From NCBI GenBank assembly GCA_964555355.1, contig CAZKRY010000001.1, forward strand, positions 248,001 through 312,000: a stretch of 64,000 nt of DNA. Reading direction: 5' to 3'. The notes under the pieces were generated by a model. The model did no database searches. It saw only the letters and a program-made list of their open reading frames with translations, and was not told the origin of the DNA. Origin of the DNA: CAIKBL01 sp964555355 (lineage in GTDB: Bacteria; Pseudomonadota; Gammaproteobacteria; Ga0077536). Shown here in pieces: positions 42,795 to 51,102 of the stretch. Made by a program: the position numbers and the translations under genes. The number at the start of each line of letters is the position of its first letter. The stretch's first letter is position 1.

Positions 42795-44492
42795 ATGGCA
42801 AGCTTCGATACGATTATCAAAAACGGCATGATCGTCGACGGTACTCGGCTACCGCGCTACCGCGCCGATATCGGCATTAAAAATGGGCGCATCGCGAAAA
42901 TCGGGCAGCTCAACGCTGCGGATGCCGCTCACGTCATCAATGCCGATGGCCTCATCGTCGCCCCAGGTTTTATCGATCTCCATACCCACTACGACGCACA
43001 GGTGTTTTGGGATCCCTACTGCTCGATCTCCGGTTGGCATGGCGTGACTTCGTGCGTCATCGGCAACTGCGGTTTTGGTTTTGCGCCGGTGGCACCCGAG
43101 ATGCGCGAACGCTCGATGCTGACGATGACGCGCGTGGAAGCCATTCCGTATGCGTGTATGAAAAACGGCATGCCGTGGGATTGGGTGACCTTTCCGGAAT
43201 TCTTAGCGAGCATCGAACGCACGCCCAAGGGCGTTAATCTGCTGCCTTACGTGCCGGTCGCGCCGATCATGGTGTGGGTCATGGGATTGGAAGACGCAAA
43301 ATCCGGGCGCTTGCCGACGGAGGCTGAAACCGCCGCCATGTGCAAACTCATTCACGAAGGCATGGACGCCGGCGGTTGCGGTTGGTCGGCGCAACGCTTG
43401 GGCGTCAATAGTCCGCAGATGGATTACGACGGCACGCCGATGGTGACCGATGTCATGCATCACGAAACGAGCCTCGCATTCGCGAAAGTGCTCGCGGAGC
43501 GCGGCGAAGGTTTTATTCAACAAACGTTAATTTCACCTACCGGCGATAACGCGGATGCGGAAAAGCATTTCGAAGACTTGGCGCGCATCAGCGGCCGACC
43601 GGTGCTCTACAACGTGGTGCAAGCGAGCGACCGTTTTCCGGAGCGACACCGCAATCAATTGAAGTGGCTGGAACGTTGCCGAGATCAAGGCTTGCGGGTG
43701 TACGGGCAAGGCGTCACCACCGATCCCGGGTTTGTCTTTACGTTCGAAGACTGGAACATGTGGGACGACGATGCCGCGTGGCGCGAAGCGACGCTGGGTT
43801 CGCCGGCCGAACGCAAGGTCAAGCTTGCTGATCCGGCGCGGCGGCCGTCGCTGAAACATGAGACCTCCGGCATCGTGTCCGATTCTTTCGAATCCATTTA
43901 CGTGCATAAAGTCATGAAGCCGGAACTCAAAAGCGCGGAGAACATGACCTTGCGCGAACTCGCCAAGCGCGAGAACAAACATCCGGTTGATGTCATGCTC
44001 GATCTCGCGGTGGCGGATGATTTAAAGACAGAGTTCTATACGACGATCGGTTGCAGCTTGCCGTACCTCGCCGAAATCGTGCGCAACGATCTTGCGATTC
44101 TGGGCGTCTCCGATGGCGGTGCGCATACCAAGTTCTTCACCGCCGGACGCTATCCCACGGAAACCTTGGCGAGCCTGGTGCGAGAGCACGGCATCCTGAC
44201 GCTCGAAGAAGCGCATTGGAAGTTAAGCGCGGTGCCGGCGCGTTGCGCGGGTTTCCGCGATCGCGGCACGCTGGTCGAAGGCGCGCCGGCTGACATCGTG
44301 ATTTACGATTACGAGAAGCTCCAAGTCTTGCCGCAGGAGATTGCGCATGATTTGCCAGGCAACGAGTGGCGGCGCGTACAGCGCGCCGAAGGTTATCGTT
44401 ACGTTTTGGTCAATGGCGAAGTCACGATTGAGAACGATAAGCCGACGGGCGCCGCGCCCGGGAAGTTATTGCGGCATGGGGTCGCGGCGTAG
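42795..44492 (+). CDS. Amidohydrolase of the N-acyl-D-amino-acid deacylase family
   Basis: This 565-residue metal-dependent hydrolase starts with the beta-sandwich part (FDTIIKNGMIVDGTRLPRYRADIGIKNGRI), then FIDLHTHYDAQVFWDP (HxH metal site) and GVTSCVIGNCGFGFAPV typical of D-aminoacylases. GVSDGGAHTKFF carries the late metal Asp. It removes acyl or cyclic amide groups; the precise substrate is unknown. ATG at 42795 has a G-rich ribosome site directly upstream; an in-frame TTG at 42780 is less likely. A repeat cluster follows the stop. Confidence 0.9.
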   Translation: MASFDTIIKNGMIVDGTRLPRYRADIGIKNGRIAKIGQLNAADAAHVINADGLIVAPGFIDLHTHYDAQVFWDPYCSISGWHGVTSCVIGNCGFGFAPVAPEMRERSMLTMTRVEAIPYACMKNGMPWDWVTFPEFLASIERTPKGVNLLPYVPVAPIMVWVMGLEDAKSGRLPTEAETAAMCKLIHEGMDAGGCGWSAQRLGVNSPQMDYDGTPMVTDVMHHETSLAFAKVLAERGEGFIQQTLISPTGDNADAEKHFEDLARISGRPVLYNVVQASDRFPERHRNQLKWLERCRDQGLRVYGQGVTTDPGFVFTFEDWNMWDDDAAWREATLGSPAERKVKLADPARRPSLKHETSGIVSDSFESIYVHKVMKPELKSAENMTLRELAKRENKHPVDVMLDLAVADDLKTEFYTTIGCSLPYLAEIVRNDLAILGVSDGGAHTKFFTAGRYPTETLASLVREHGILTLEEAHWKLSAVPARCAGFRDRGTLVEGAPADIVIYDYEKLQVLPQEIAHDLPGNEWRRVQRAEGYRYVLVNGEVTIENDKPTGAAPGKLLRHGVAA

Positions 44493-44506
44493 CTTTGGAT
44501 TGAAGA

Positions 44507-44613
44507 CCCTCTCCCGCGTGCGGGAGAGGGAGAGAAAAACCACTCGCGCGCGGCAGGTGGACAAAAACTTCTCCCACCGGGAGAGGTCGGCGCGACAGCG
44601 CCGGGTGAGGGGC
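44507..44613. repeat. Palindromic intergenic repeats, locus 5
   Basis: First copy: a perfect eleven-base palindrome CCCTCTCCCGC-GT-GCGGGAGAGGG at 44507-44530. Second copy: TTCTCCC-ACC-GGGAGAG, then CGGCGC-GACA-GCGCCG and GGTGAGGGGC (44569-44613), which has the same compound structure as the copy at 31926. They fill the gap between the convergent amidohydrolase and sdaA genes. Confidence 0.85.
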
Positions 44614-44645
44614 CGCGCTTCGACTGGCGATGAATTGAAGACTCA

Positions 44646-46022
44646 TCAACACTCCGGCACATTCACCGCGAGGCCGCCGGTTGAAGTCTCTTTGTATTTA
44701 ACCTGCATGTCGGCGCCGGTTTGACGCATCGTTTCAATGACTGAATCGAGCGATACACGATGCGTGCCATCGCCATGCAAGACGGCGAGCCGCGCGGCGT
44801 TAACCGCTTTGACGGCACCCATCGTGTTGCGCTCGATACACGGGATCTGCACCAGCCCGCCTATTGGATCGCACGTTAATCCTAAGTTGTGCTCCATGCC
44901 GATTTCCGCGGCGTTTTCTATCTGCGTGTTGGTACCGCCGAGCACTGCGGCAAACCCCGCCGCCGCCATCGAACAAGCGACACCCACTTCACCTTGGCAA
45001 CCCATCTCCGCGGCCGAGAGTGAGGCATTCATTTTGTACAGCATGCCAATCGCACCGGCGGTTAACAAAAAGCGCCGAATGACTGCGGGATCGTTACGGT
45101 GAAATACCGTGAAGTATTTAAGGGCCGCCGGGATTACCCCGGCAGCACCGTTGGTGGGCGCCGTCACCACGCGCCCGCCCGCCGCGTTTTCTTCGTTCAC
45201 CGCAAGCGCATAGACGTTTAACCAATCGAGCGCGGCGAGCGAATCCGCGGGCGCCACGTGATGCGACAACTTGCGATGCATGGCTGCCGCGCGCCGTTTT
45301 ACCTTCAACCCGCCCGGCAAGACGCCATCGACGGCGAGGCCGCGCGCGATACAGGCATCCATCGCGAGCCAAATCGCATCGAGCGCGGCGAGCGTCGCTG
45401 CCTCATCCCGAAAAGCAGCCTCGTTCGCCAGAACAACTTCGGCGATGCTAAGTCGCTGCGCCTCACCATGTGCGATGAGTTCCGCCGCCGTCGCAAACGG
45501 CAGCGCCAGCGCGGGCTCGTCGCTTTCTGACTGCTCGCCGCGATCCGCTTCGTACTGGCTCACTACAAAGCCGCCACCTACCGAGTAGTACACCTCTTCA
45601 AGCAGCGATCCGCCATCCGCGTCTCGTGCACAGAAGCGCATACCGTTGGAATGAAACGGAAGGGTTTGGTCCCGCCGCCAATGAATGTCTTGCGGGGTGA
45701 ACTTGACCGGCCAAGCGCCCGCGAGCATGAGCCGCCCCTCGCGCGCCACGGCCTCGACTATCGACTCCATCCGCTCTATCGGCACGGTCGCCGGATGTTC
45801 CCCGGTCAGGCCGACCATGATCGCGCGATCCGTGGCGTGCCCTTTCCCGGTCCAGGCGAGCGAGCCGTACAGCGTGACTTCAACACTGGTCAATCGCCCA
45901 TCGGTTGCGCATTTATGCGCGTTTGCCGCAAAACGCGCCGCCGAGAGCATCGGCCCCACCGTGTGCGAACTGGAAGGACCCACGCCAACTTTAAACAGAT
46001 CGAGCACCGAGAGCTTTTTCAC
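44646..46022 (-). CDS. sdaA: L-serine ammonia-lyase, iron-sulfur type, single chain
   Basis: This enzyme deaminates L-serine to pyruvate with a 4Fe-4S cluster. The 458-residue protein has the beta domain at the N-terminus (LDLFKVGVGPSSSHTVGPM) and the alpha domain at the C-terminus with the cluster cysteines in GCQGEVGVACSM and LTCDPIGGLVQIPC, as in single-chain SdaA. Length is normal. It converges with the amidohydrolase gene and is monocistronic; the gene upstream is divergent. Oxygen sensitivity of the cluster is a known family property. Confidence 0.96.
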   Translation of the reverse strand: MKKLSVLDLFKVGVGPSSSHTVGPMLSAARFAANAHKCATDGRLTSVEVTLYGSLAWTGKGHATDRAIMVGLTGEHPATVPIERMESIVEAVAREGRLMLAGAWPVKFTPQDIHWRRDQTLPFHSNGMRFCARDADGGSLLEEVYYSVGGGFVVSQYEADRGEQSESDEPALALPFATAAELIAHGEAQRLSIAEVVLANEAAFRDEAATLAALDAIWLAMDACIARGLAVDGVLPGGLKVKRRAAAMHRKLSHHVAPADSLAALDWLNVYALAVNEENAAGGRVVTAPTNGAAGVIPAALKYFTVFHRNDPAVIRRFLLTAGAIGMLYKMNASLSAAEMGCQGEVGVACSMAAAGFAAVLGGTNTQIENAAEIGMEHNLGLTCDPIGGLVQIPCIERNTMGAVKAVNAARLAVLHGDGTHRVSLDSVIETMRQTGADMQVKYKETSTGGLAVNVPEC

Positions 46023-46183
46023 GATTTAAGATTTTCCAGTGAAGGCCGCTAGAAAACGTCGATTCCTCAGCAAATGCGCCATTCGAACCTCGCGTCGCGC
46101 CGGGAGTGTCCTAAGGTTACGAGGAGAGGCCGGTGGCTTAGGCGCGAACGAACCATGCGCCTCACAGCAACAGTATCGCGAAT

Positions 46184-47404
46184 ATGCTGCAAGTAAAGAT
46201 TCCCGTTCACCAAGTGGCCAAGGGCATGTATGTCGCCAAGCTCGATCGCCCGTGGCTCGAGACCCCGTTTCCGTTTCAGGGCTTTTTGATCGAGCGCGAA
46301 AGCCAGCTTCGCAAGCTACACGAGCACTGCAAGTTCGTGTTTATCGACGTTAATAAAGGTCTTGGCCCGCCGGCGGCCGATCCGTGGCGCAACGAACGCG
46401 GCATGCGCGGAATTCCACCGGCGCCGCTTCCACGCCCGGTCGTCGACTACCCCACCGAAAGCACGATCAGCGATGAAATCGCCATCGCGAAACAAGTCCG
46501 CGCGGAGTTGGTGGCGGCCGTTGACGGGTTATTTCAGGCGATTGATGGCGAGCAGCCGCTCGATCTCACGGCCATCAATTACACGGTGGCGGAAATGGAG
46601 CGCAGTATCCTACGTAATCCGGACGCCTTTTTGTTATTAAATCAGTTTCAACGCGACGATCGGTATACCTATTGTCACGCTATCCAATGTAGCGCGTACG
46701 CAATTGCCTTCGGCCGTCAGCTCGGTCTCCCGCAAGACCAGATCCACGAACTTGCGCTTGGATGTCTGTTGTTCGACGTTGGCAAATCAAAACTACCGAA
46801 ACAACTGTTGGATAAAGGCACACTAACCCCAACTGAGTTCGAAACGATCAAGACGCATGTCACGCACAGTACGGAAATAATGCAAGGCACTCCCGGAATC
46901 GGTCCGCGTACAATCGCATTGATCAGCAATCATCACGAGCGCTTTGATGGCAGCGGCTACCCGCAAGGGTTACGGGGCGGCGAGATATCACTATTCGCCC
47001 GCATGGCGGCGATTGTGGATTTCTTCGATGCGGTGACTTCCGAGCGCACTTATGCCGTCAGGATATCCCCGCACGAAGCGATCAAAATGCTCTATGACTT
47101 TCGCAATACGCTATTCCAAGATGAACTCATCGAGCAATTCATCCAAACGCTCGGCGTCTACCCGATCGGCACGTTGGTCGAACTCAGTAACGGCGAAGTC
47201 GGATTGGTCGAAGGACAGAATAAGACCCGTCGACTACGCCCTCGCATCTTGATTTTGTTGAGCGAAGATAAACAAGAATTGAGCTCGCCATTCATCCGCG
47301 ACTTGATGCAAGAACTCGAAACTTCGGAAGGAACACCTCTGCACGTGACGAAATGCCTTGACCCTGGTACGCATGGTATCCAGCCGAATGACTACTACCT
47401 CTGA
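46184..47404 (+). CDS. HD-GYP domain protein with DUF3391, HD dyad degenerate
   Basis: This 406-residue protein has an N-terminal DUF3391 domain (KIPVHQVAKGMYVAKLD) and an HD-GYP domain (residues about 150-340). HD-GYP proteins hydrolyse c-di-GMP through a bi- or trinuclear metal site. The GYP motif is intact (NHHERFDGSGYPQGLRG), and the first His is present (YCHAIQCSAYA), but the HD motif reads LLFDVGK instead of LLHDIGK, so residue 197 is Phe. This should disturb the metal site, and a binding or regulatory role is possible. It overlaps the EAL gene by 17 nt, suggesting joint action on c-di-GMP. Confidence 0.88.
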   Translation: MLQVKIPVHQVAKGMYVAKLDRPWLETPFPFQGFLIERESQLRKLHEHCKFVFIDVNKGLGPPAADPWRNERGMRGIPPAPLPRPVVDYPTESTISDEIAIAKQVRAELVAAVDGLFQAIDGEQPLDLTAINYTVAEMERSILRNPDAFLLLNQFQRDDRYTYCHAIQCSAYAIAFGRQLGLPQDQIHELALGCLLFDVGKSKLPKQLLDKGTLTPTEFETIKTHVTHSTEIMQGTPGIGPRTIALISNHHERFDGSGYPQGLRGGEISLFARMAAIVDFFDAVTSERTYAVRISPHEAIKMLYDFRNTLFQDELIEQFIQTLGVYPIGTLVELSNGEVGLVEGQNKTRRLRPRILILLSEDKQELSSPFIRDLMQELETSEGTPLHVTKCLDPGTHGIQPNDYYL

Positions 47405-48725
47405 AGCGAGTGTTGCGAAGGCGCATGGAGTGAGCGGCGAGCCGGTGGCGACGATGCTGACTCAGCGTCTCGCGCTCGTCGAAACCATCGACGACCTGCT
47501 GGCCCAAGGCGCGGCGTCGCAAGGTGCGCTCGCGCTCATCAGTGTCAACGTGCGGCAATATCGCGATCTGCTGATCGAGCTTGGCCATCGCGGCGCCGAG
47601 ACGCTGATTCAAGTCTTTGCGGCGCGCCTTCAAGAATGTTTGCGTCCGGTTGACGAGTTCCGGCGCTTGAGCGACGGCGACTTTGTGTTGGTGTTACCGG
47701 GCTTACGCAATCATGCGCAGCCGTTGATGGCGGTGCGCCGGCTGCAACGGGCCTGCCAAGATGCGTTTCAGGTCGAATCGCGCAGCTTAAAACTTAACCC
47801 GCGATTCGGGATTGCGCTCACGCCGGGCGATGCGGCTGACGGCGCGGCCTTGTTGATCTGTGCCGAGACGGCGCTGCGCCATGCGATAACTTTGCGCATG
47901 GAAGTCGCGAGCTATGCCGACTTGAACCGATCCGATGTCATGCCGGTGGTCGACCTCGAACAGAGTCTGCGTGCGGCCATTGAAAACGATACGCTCGATA
48001 GCGTGTTTCAGCCGATTGTCGATGTGAATTCGGGCGAATTCGTCAGCGCGGAAATGTTGACCCGGTGGCGGGCTCCCGGGATGGGCGCGGTGAGTCCGAA
48101 TGTGTTTATCGATATTGCCGAGAAGACCGGCCTGATCACACCGCTCACGTTCTGGGCGTTCAATCGGGGCTTACGCGAATGCACAGAATGGCAGACGCAG
48201 TTCCCGGGCACGTCCGTCGCGATTAATCTGGCGCCGACGGTATTGTGCGAGCCGCATCTATTTGAATGGATCTCGCAGGCGCTCAATATTTGGGATGCCG
48301 ATCCCAGTCGGTTGACGATAGAAATCACAGAGCAGAGCTTGATGAGCGATCCGAAAGTCGCGCTCGCCGTGCTGCATAAACTGCATGAGCGCGGCGTGCG
48401 AATTGCCATCGATGACTTCGGGACGGGATATTCCTCGCTCGAATACTTAAAAACCTTGCCAGTGCAGTATCTAAAAATCGACAAGTCCTTTGTCATGCGC
48501 ATGCTGAGCAATCGTGCGGATCGACAAATTGTCAAATCCGTCATTGATCTCGCGCATAATTTCGGACTGTCGGTGGTCGCGGAAGGCGTCGAAGACGAAG
48601 AAACCCTCGACTCCCTGACATTGATGGGCTGCCAGCGCGCGCAAGGCTTCTACATCAGCAAACCCTGCGGTGCACGAGAACTGCCCGGCTGGCTACAAAC
48701 CTCGCCGTGGCGCGCTAACGCTTGA
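47388..48725 (+). CDS. EAL-domain c-di-GMP phosphodiesterase with degenerate GGDEF domain
   Basis: This 445-residue protein has an N-terminal GGDEF-like domain whose signature is lost (RLSDGDFVLVL) and an EAL domain with intact catalytic residues: ExLxR in SAEMLTRW, Asn in INLAPTVL, IEITEQSLM, IDDFGTGYSSLEYLK, LKIDKSFV, VAEGVED and Gln in GCQRAQGF. It should hydrolyse c-di-GMP to pGpG. There is no membrane segment. Start ATG at 47388 lies inside the end of the HD-GYP gene, so translation is coupled. Together with its degenerate partner it may form one signalling unit. Confidence 0.92.
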   Translation: MTTTSEASVAKAHGVSGEPVATMLTQRLALVETIDDLLAQGAASQGALALISVNVRQYRDLLIELGHRGAETLIQVFAARLQECLRPVDEFRRLSDGDFVLVLPGLRNHAQPLMAVRRLQRACQDAFQVESRSLKLNPRFGIALTPGDAADGAALLICAETALRHAITLRMEVASYADLNRSDVMPVVDLEQSLRAAIENDTLDSVFQPIVDVNSGEFVSAEMLTRWRAPGMGAVSPNVFIDIAEKTGLITPLTFWAFNRGLRECTEWQTQFPGTSVAINLAPTVLCEPHLFEWISQALNIWDADPSRLTIEITEQSLMSDPKVALAVLHKLHERGVRIAIDDFGTGYSSLEYLKTLPVQYLKIDKSFVMRMLSNRADRQIVKSVIDLAHNFGLSVVAEGVEDEETLDSLTLMGCQRAQGFYISKPCGARELPGWLQTSPWRANA

Positions 48726-48733
48726 GTGAGAGT

Positions 48734-50938
48734 CTACTTTCGATAGACGACGCCGATTTGCGCGGCAGTACTAACACCCGCGCGGTGCAACGCCGCTAGA
48801 CAGCCCGTCGCCTCGCGGAGCGGTATTGCCGCTAACAATCCGCCGGAGGTTTGCGGATCGAACAGCAGCGGATAGCGCGAGGCCGCATCTTGTCGGTCGC
48901 GAATATGTATCGCGGCATCCAACCGTTCGTTTTGTCGATGCAACGAACTCCGCACGCCTTGGCCGATTAGAAATTCCGCACCGGGCAACAAGGGCAGTGC
49001 GATGAGTGATAGTTCGGCCTGGAGTTGACCGCCACGCAGCATCTCGGCGAGATGCCCGGCAAGCCCAAAGCCGGTGATATCAGTCGCGGCGTGCACCGTG
49101 AACTCACGCAACACCGTCACGGCCGCCGCGTTCGTTTGGCGCATCTGCGCGGTGGCTTCTTCGAGCCACGCGCCATCGCCAAGTCCACGCATCGCGCCCG
49201 CGAACAACACCCCGGTGCCGAGTGGCTTAGTCAAGATGAGTGCGTCTCCGTCTTGCACGGCATCCTTGGGCCACACGGCGGTCGGTGCGATTTCACCGTT
49301 CACCGCTAAGGCGAGCGCGAGTTCGGCGCCTTCGCTCGTATGCCCGCCGATCAATGCCGCGCCGGCGCCGGCGAGAACGCGGTTAACGCCGGCGAGCAGT
49401 AACGTGAGATCGCGCTGCTGGGTCACCACTGCGGCTTGCGGCAGTGTCACGTACGCCAGTGCGGAAGTCGGTGTGCCCCCCATTGCATAGACATCGCCGA
49501 GGCAGTGGGCGGCGGTGATCTCGCCGAACAAAAACGGATCGCTGACCAACGCGCGAAAACCATCGATCGTGTGGATTGCAAGCATCCCTGGCGTGGTATA
49601 GACGAGCGCCGCGTCGTCGCGCGCGTCGAGCCCGTAAGGCGTAGTGTTGTTGCCGCGCGGCAGTGTTTGGAGCGCGGCGGTGACGATCTCGGCACCCACT
49701 TTGGCGCCACACCCGCCGCAGCGCATAGTCGTATCGCCTAAGGCGGCGAACTCGGTCGTGAAAGCCGCAGGCACATGGACCGGCGCGGCAGACATCGTCG
49801 GCAGCGTCTTAAAGCGCCGCATGAAGCGCCGATCGATCCAATCTTTCCACTGCCATACCCACGCGCCACCGATGCACCACGTGCCGCGCGAGGCGACGGC
49901 GTACTTGTCACCCGTTGAAATCAAACTCAGGAACGCGCGTTGCGGACGATAAGGTCGCAGCGCTTCTTTAAGCAACGTACGCCGTAAGTTCTCCGCCAAC
50001 GGCGCGCCCTGTCGTACCGCGAAGACCCCGGATTTGGGGCGTGGCGCGTGCGTCATCTCGGCACAGTCGCCAGCGGCAAATATATTGGGATGTGAAGTCG
50101 AGCGTAGCTCGGCATCGATGCACACGAAGCCGCGTGCATCGACCGCGAGTCCGGCGGCTGCGAACCACGGTGGTGCTATGGCATCCGTTACCCACAGCAC
50201 TTCATCGAGCGCCTGTGACCAACCGGAAGCCGACCACACGCGGTGGGTTTCCGCGCGCACCACACGCTGGCCCGCGTGCACGGCAATTCCCCGCTCGTGC
50301 AGTATTGCCGCGAAGCGCGCGCGCACTCGACGATTGTGGGTGGGGAGAACCTCCTCGCTCGCGCAGATCAAATGATATCGATGCCCGCGCGCCTCGGCGC
50401 CCGTGCTTTGCAAGCGATACTGAGCGGCGAGAATCAGCTCAACGCCACCGGCACCACCGCCCACCACGCCGATGTCTAACGGACGATTGGCTTCGCGCAC
50501 ACGCGCTTCGAGCGTTTGCCAGCGGCGATTAAATTCATCGATGGGTTTCACCGGCGTTAGATGATCAGGGATCGCCGCCAAGTCGCTCAGCGACGGCGTC
50601 GCGCCCGCGTTTAGCGACAACAAATCAAATTCAAGCGGTGGCCGCGCCGCGAACAATACGCGCTGGGCGCTGAGATCAAGGCCAGTGACTTCCGCTTGAA
50701 TGAACCGCGCGCCGGCAAACGCGGCAAGCTTGTGCAAATCAAAATTCAAGTCATCGATGGCGTAATGGCCGGCGATGAATCCCGGCAACATGCCGGAGTA
50801 CGGCGCGTAGCCATTGCGCGACACCAGGGTCAAACGCACGCCCGGAATGGGTCGCATGCCGAACCGCTTGAGCACGGTTAAATGCGCGTGCCCGCCGCCA
50901 ATCAGCACAAGGTCTTTAAGAAACGGAGCGGATTGCAC
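48734..50938 (-). CDS. selD: Fusion of NADH dehydrogenase-like flavoprotein and selenide, water dikinase (SelD)
   Basis: This 734-residue protein joins an N-terminal FAD/NAD oxidoreductase like type II NADH dehydrogenase (residues about 1-380, GGGHAHLTVLKRF at the FAD site, CAEM and PHTNR-like second nucleotide motif) to a C-terminal SelD (residues about 395-734). SelD makes selenophosphate from selenide and ATP. The catalytic segment RCGGCGAKVG uses Cys, not Sec, and Lys follows. GLDARDDAAL and GGHTSEGAE are ATP-site motifs. The fusion is known in other bacteria. The start is GTG at 50938. The flavoprotein half may generate or deliver selenide (inference). Completes the Sec pathway of this window. 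Confidence 0.93.
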   Translation of the reverse strand: MQSAPFLKDLVLIGGGHAHLTVLKRFGMRPIPGVRLTLVSRNGYAPYSGMLPGFIAGHYAIDDLNFDLHKLAAFAGARFIQAEVTGLDLSAQRVLFAARPPLEFDLLSLNAGATPSLSDLAAIPDHLTPVKPIDEFNRRWQTLEARVREANRPLDIGVVGGGAGGVELILAAQYRLQSTGAEARGHRYHLICASEEVLPTHNRRVRARFAAILHERGIAVHAGQRVVRAETHRVWSASGWSQALDEVLWVTDAIAPPWFAAAGLAVDARGFVCIDAELRSTSHPNIFAAGDCAEMTHAPRPKSGVFAVRQGAPLAENLRRTLLKEALRPYRPQRAFLSLISTGDKYAVASRGTWCIGGAWVWQWKDWIDRRFMRRFKTLPTMSAAPVHVPAAFTTEFAALGDTTMRCGGCGAKVGAEIVTAALQTLPRGNNTTPYGLDARDDAALVYTTPGMLAIHTIDGFRALVSDPFLFGEITAAHCLGDVYAMGGTPTSALAYVTLPQAAVVTQQRDLTLLLAGVNRVLAGAGAALIGGHTSEGAELALALAVNGEIAPTAVWPKDAVQDGDALILTKPLGTGVLFAGAMRGLGDGAWLEEATAQMRQTNAAAVTVLREFTVHAATDITGFGLAGHLAEMLRGGQLQAELSLIALPLLPGAEFLIGQGVRSSLHRQNERLDAAIHIRDRQDAASRYPLLFDPQTSGGLLAAIPLREATGCLAALHRAGVSTAAQIGVVYRK

Positions 50939-51030
50939 GAAAGGTTGCGCCAGGTTGGTGAGGGAAAGCAGTGTGCATAGGGTACCGGACGAAGCCTAGT
51001 TCGGGACAGACGTAGGCGTCCGGATCGGCC

Positions 51031-51044
51031 TTGATGCGTATCAA
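51031..51044 (+). promoter_or_regulatory. Fnr/Anr-type binding site upstream of hemN
   Basis: The sequence TTGATGCGTATCAA matches the Fnr/Anr consensus TTGAT-N4-ATCAA without mismatch. Its centre is 51037.5, so a class II promoter would start near 51079; the -10 position there (CACACT) is weak. The site lies 59 nt before the chosen GTG start of hemN, and about 93 nt from the divergent ndh-selD start. Confidence 0.8.
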
Positions 51045-51102
51045 TAACTTATACCGGCGGTATGCGCACACTAAAAACGTATTTCAGTGGCAGGCGTCGC
51101 GG

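Noticed and set aside
23814..44613. Regular short palindromes as a CRISPR array
   Set aside because: The copies are scattered over 20 kb, are not regularly spaced, have no spacers of constant length, and no cas gene is present.
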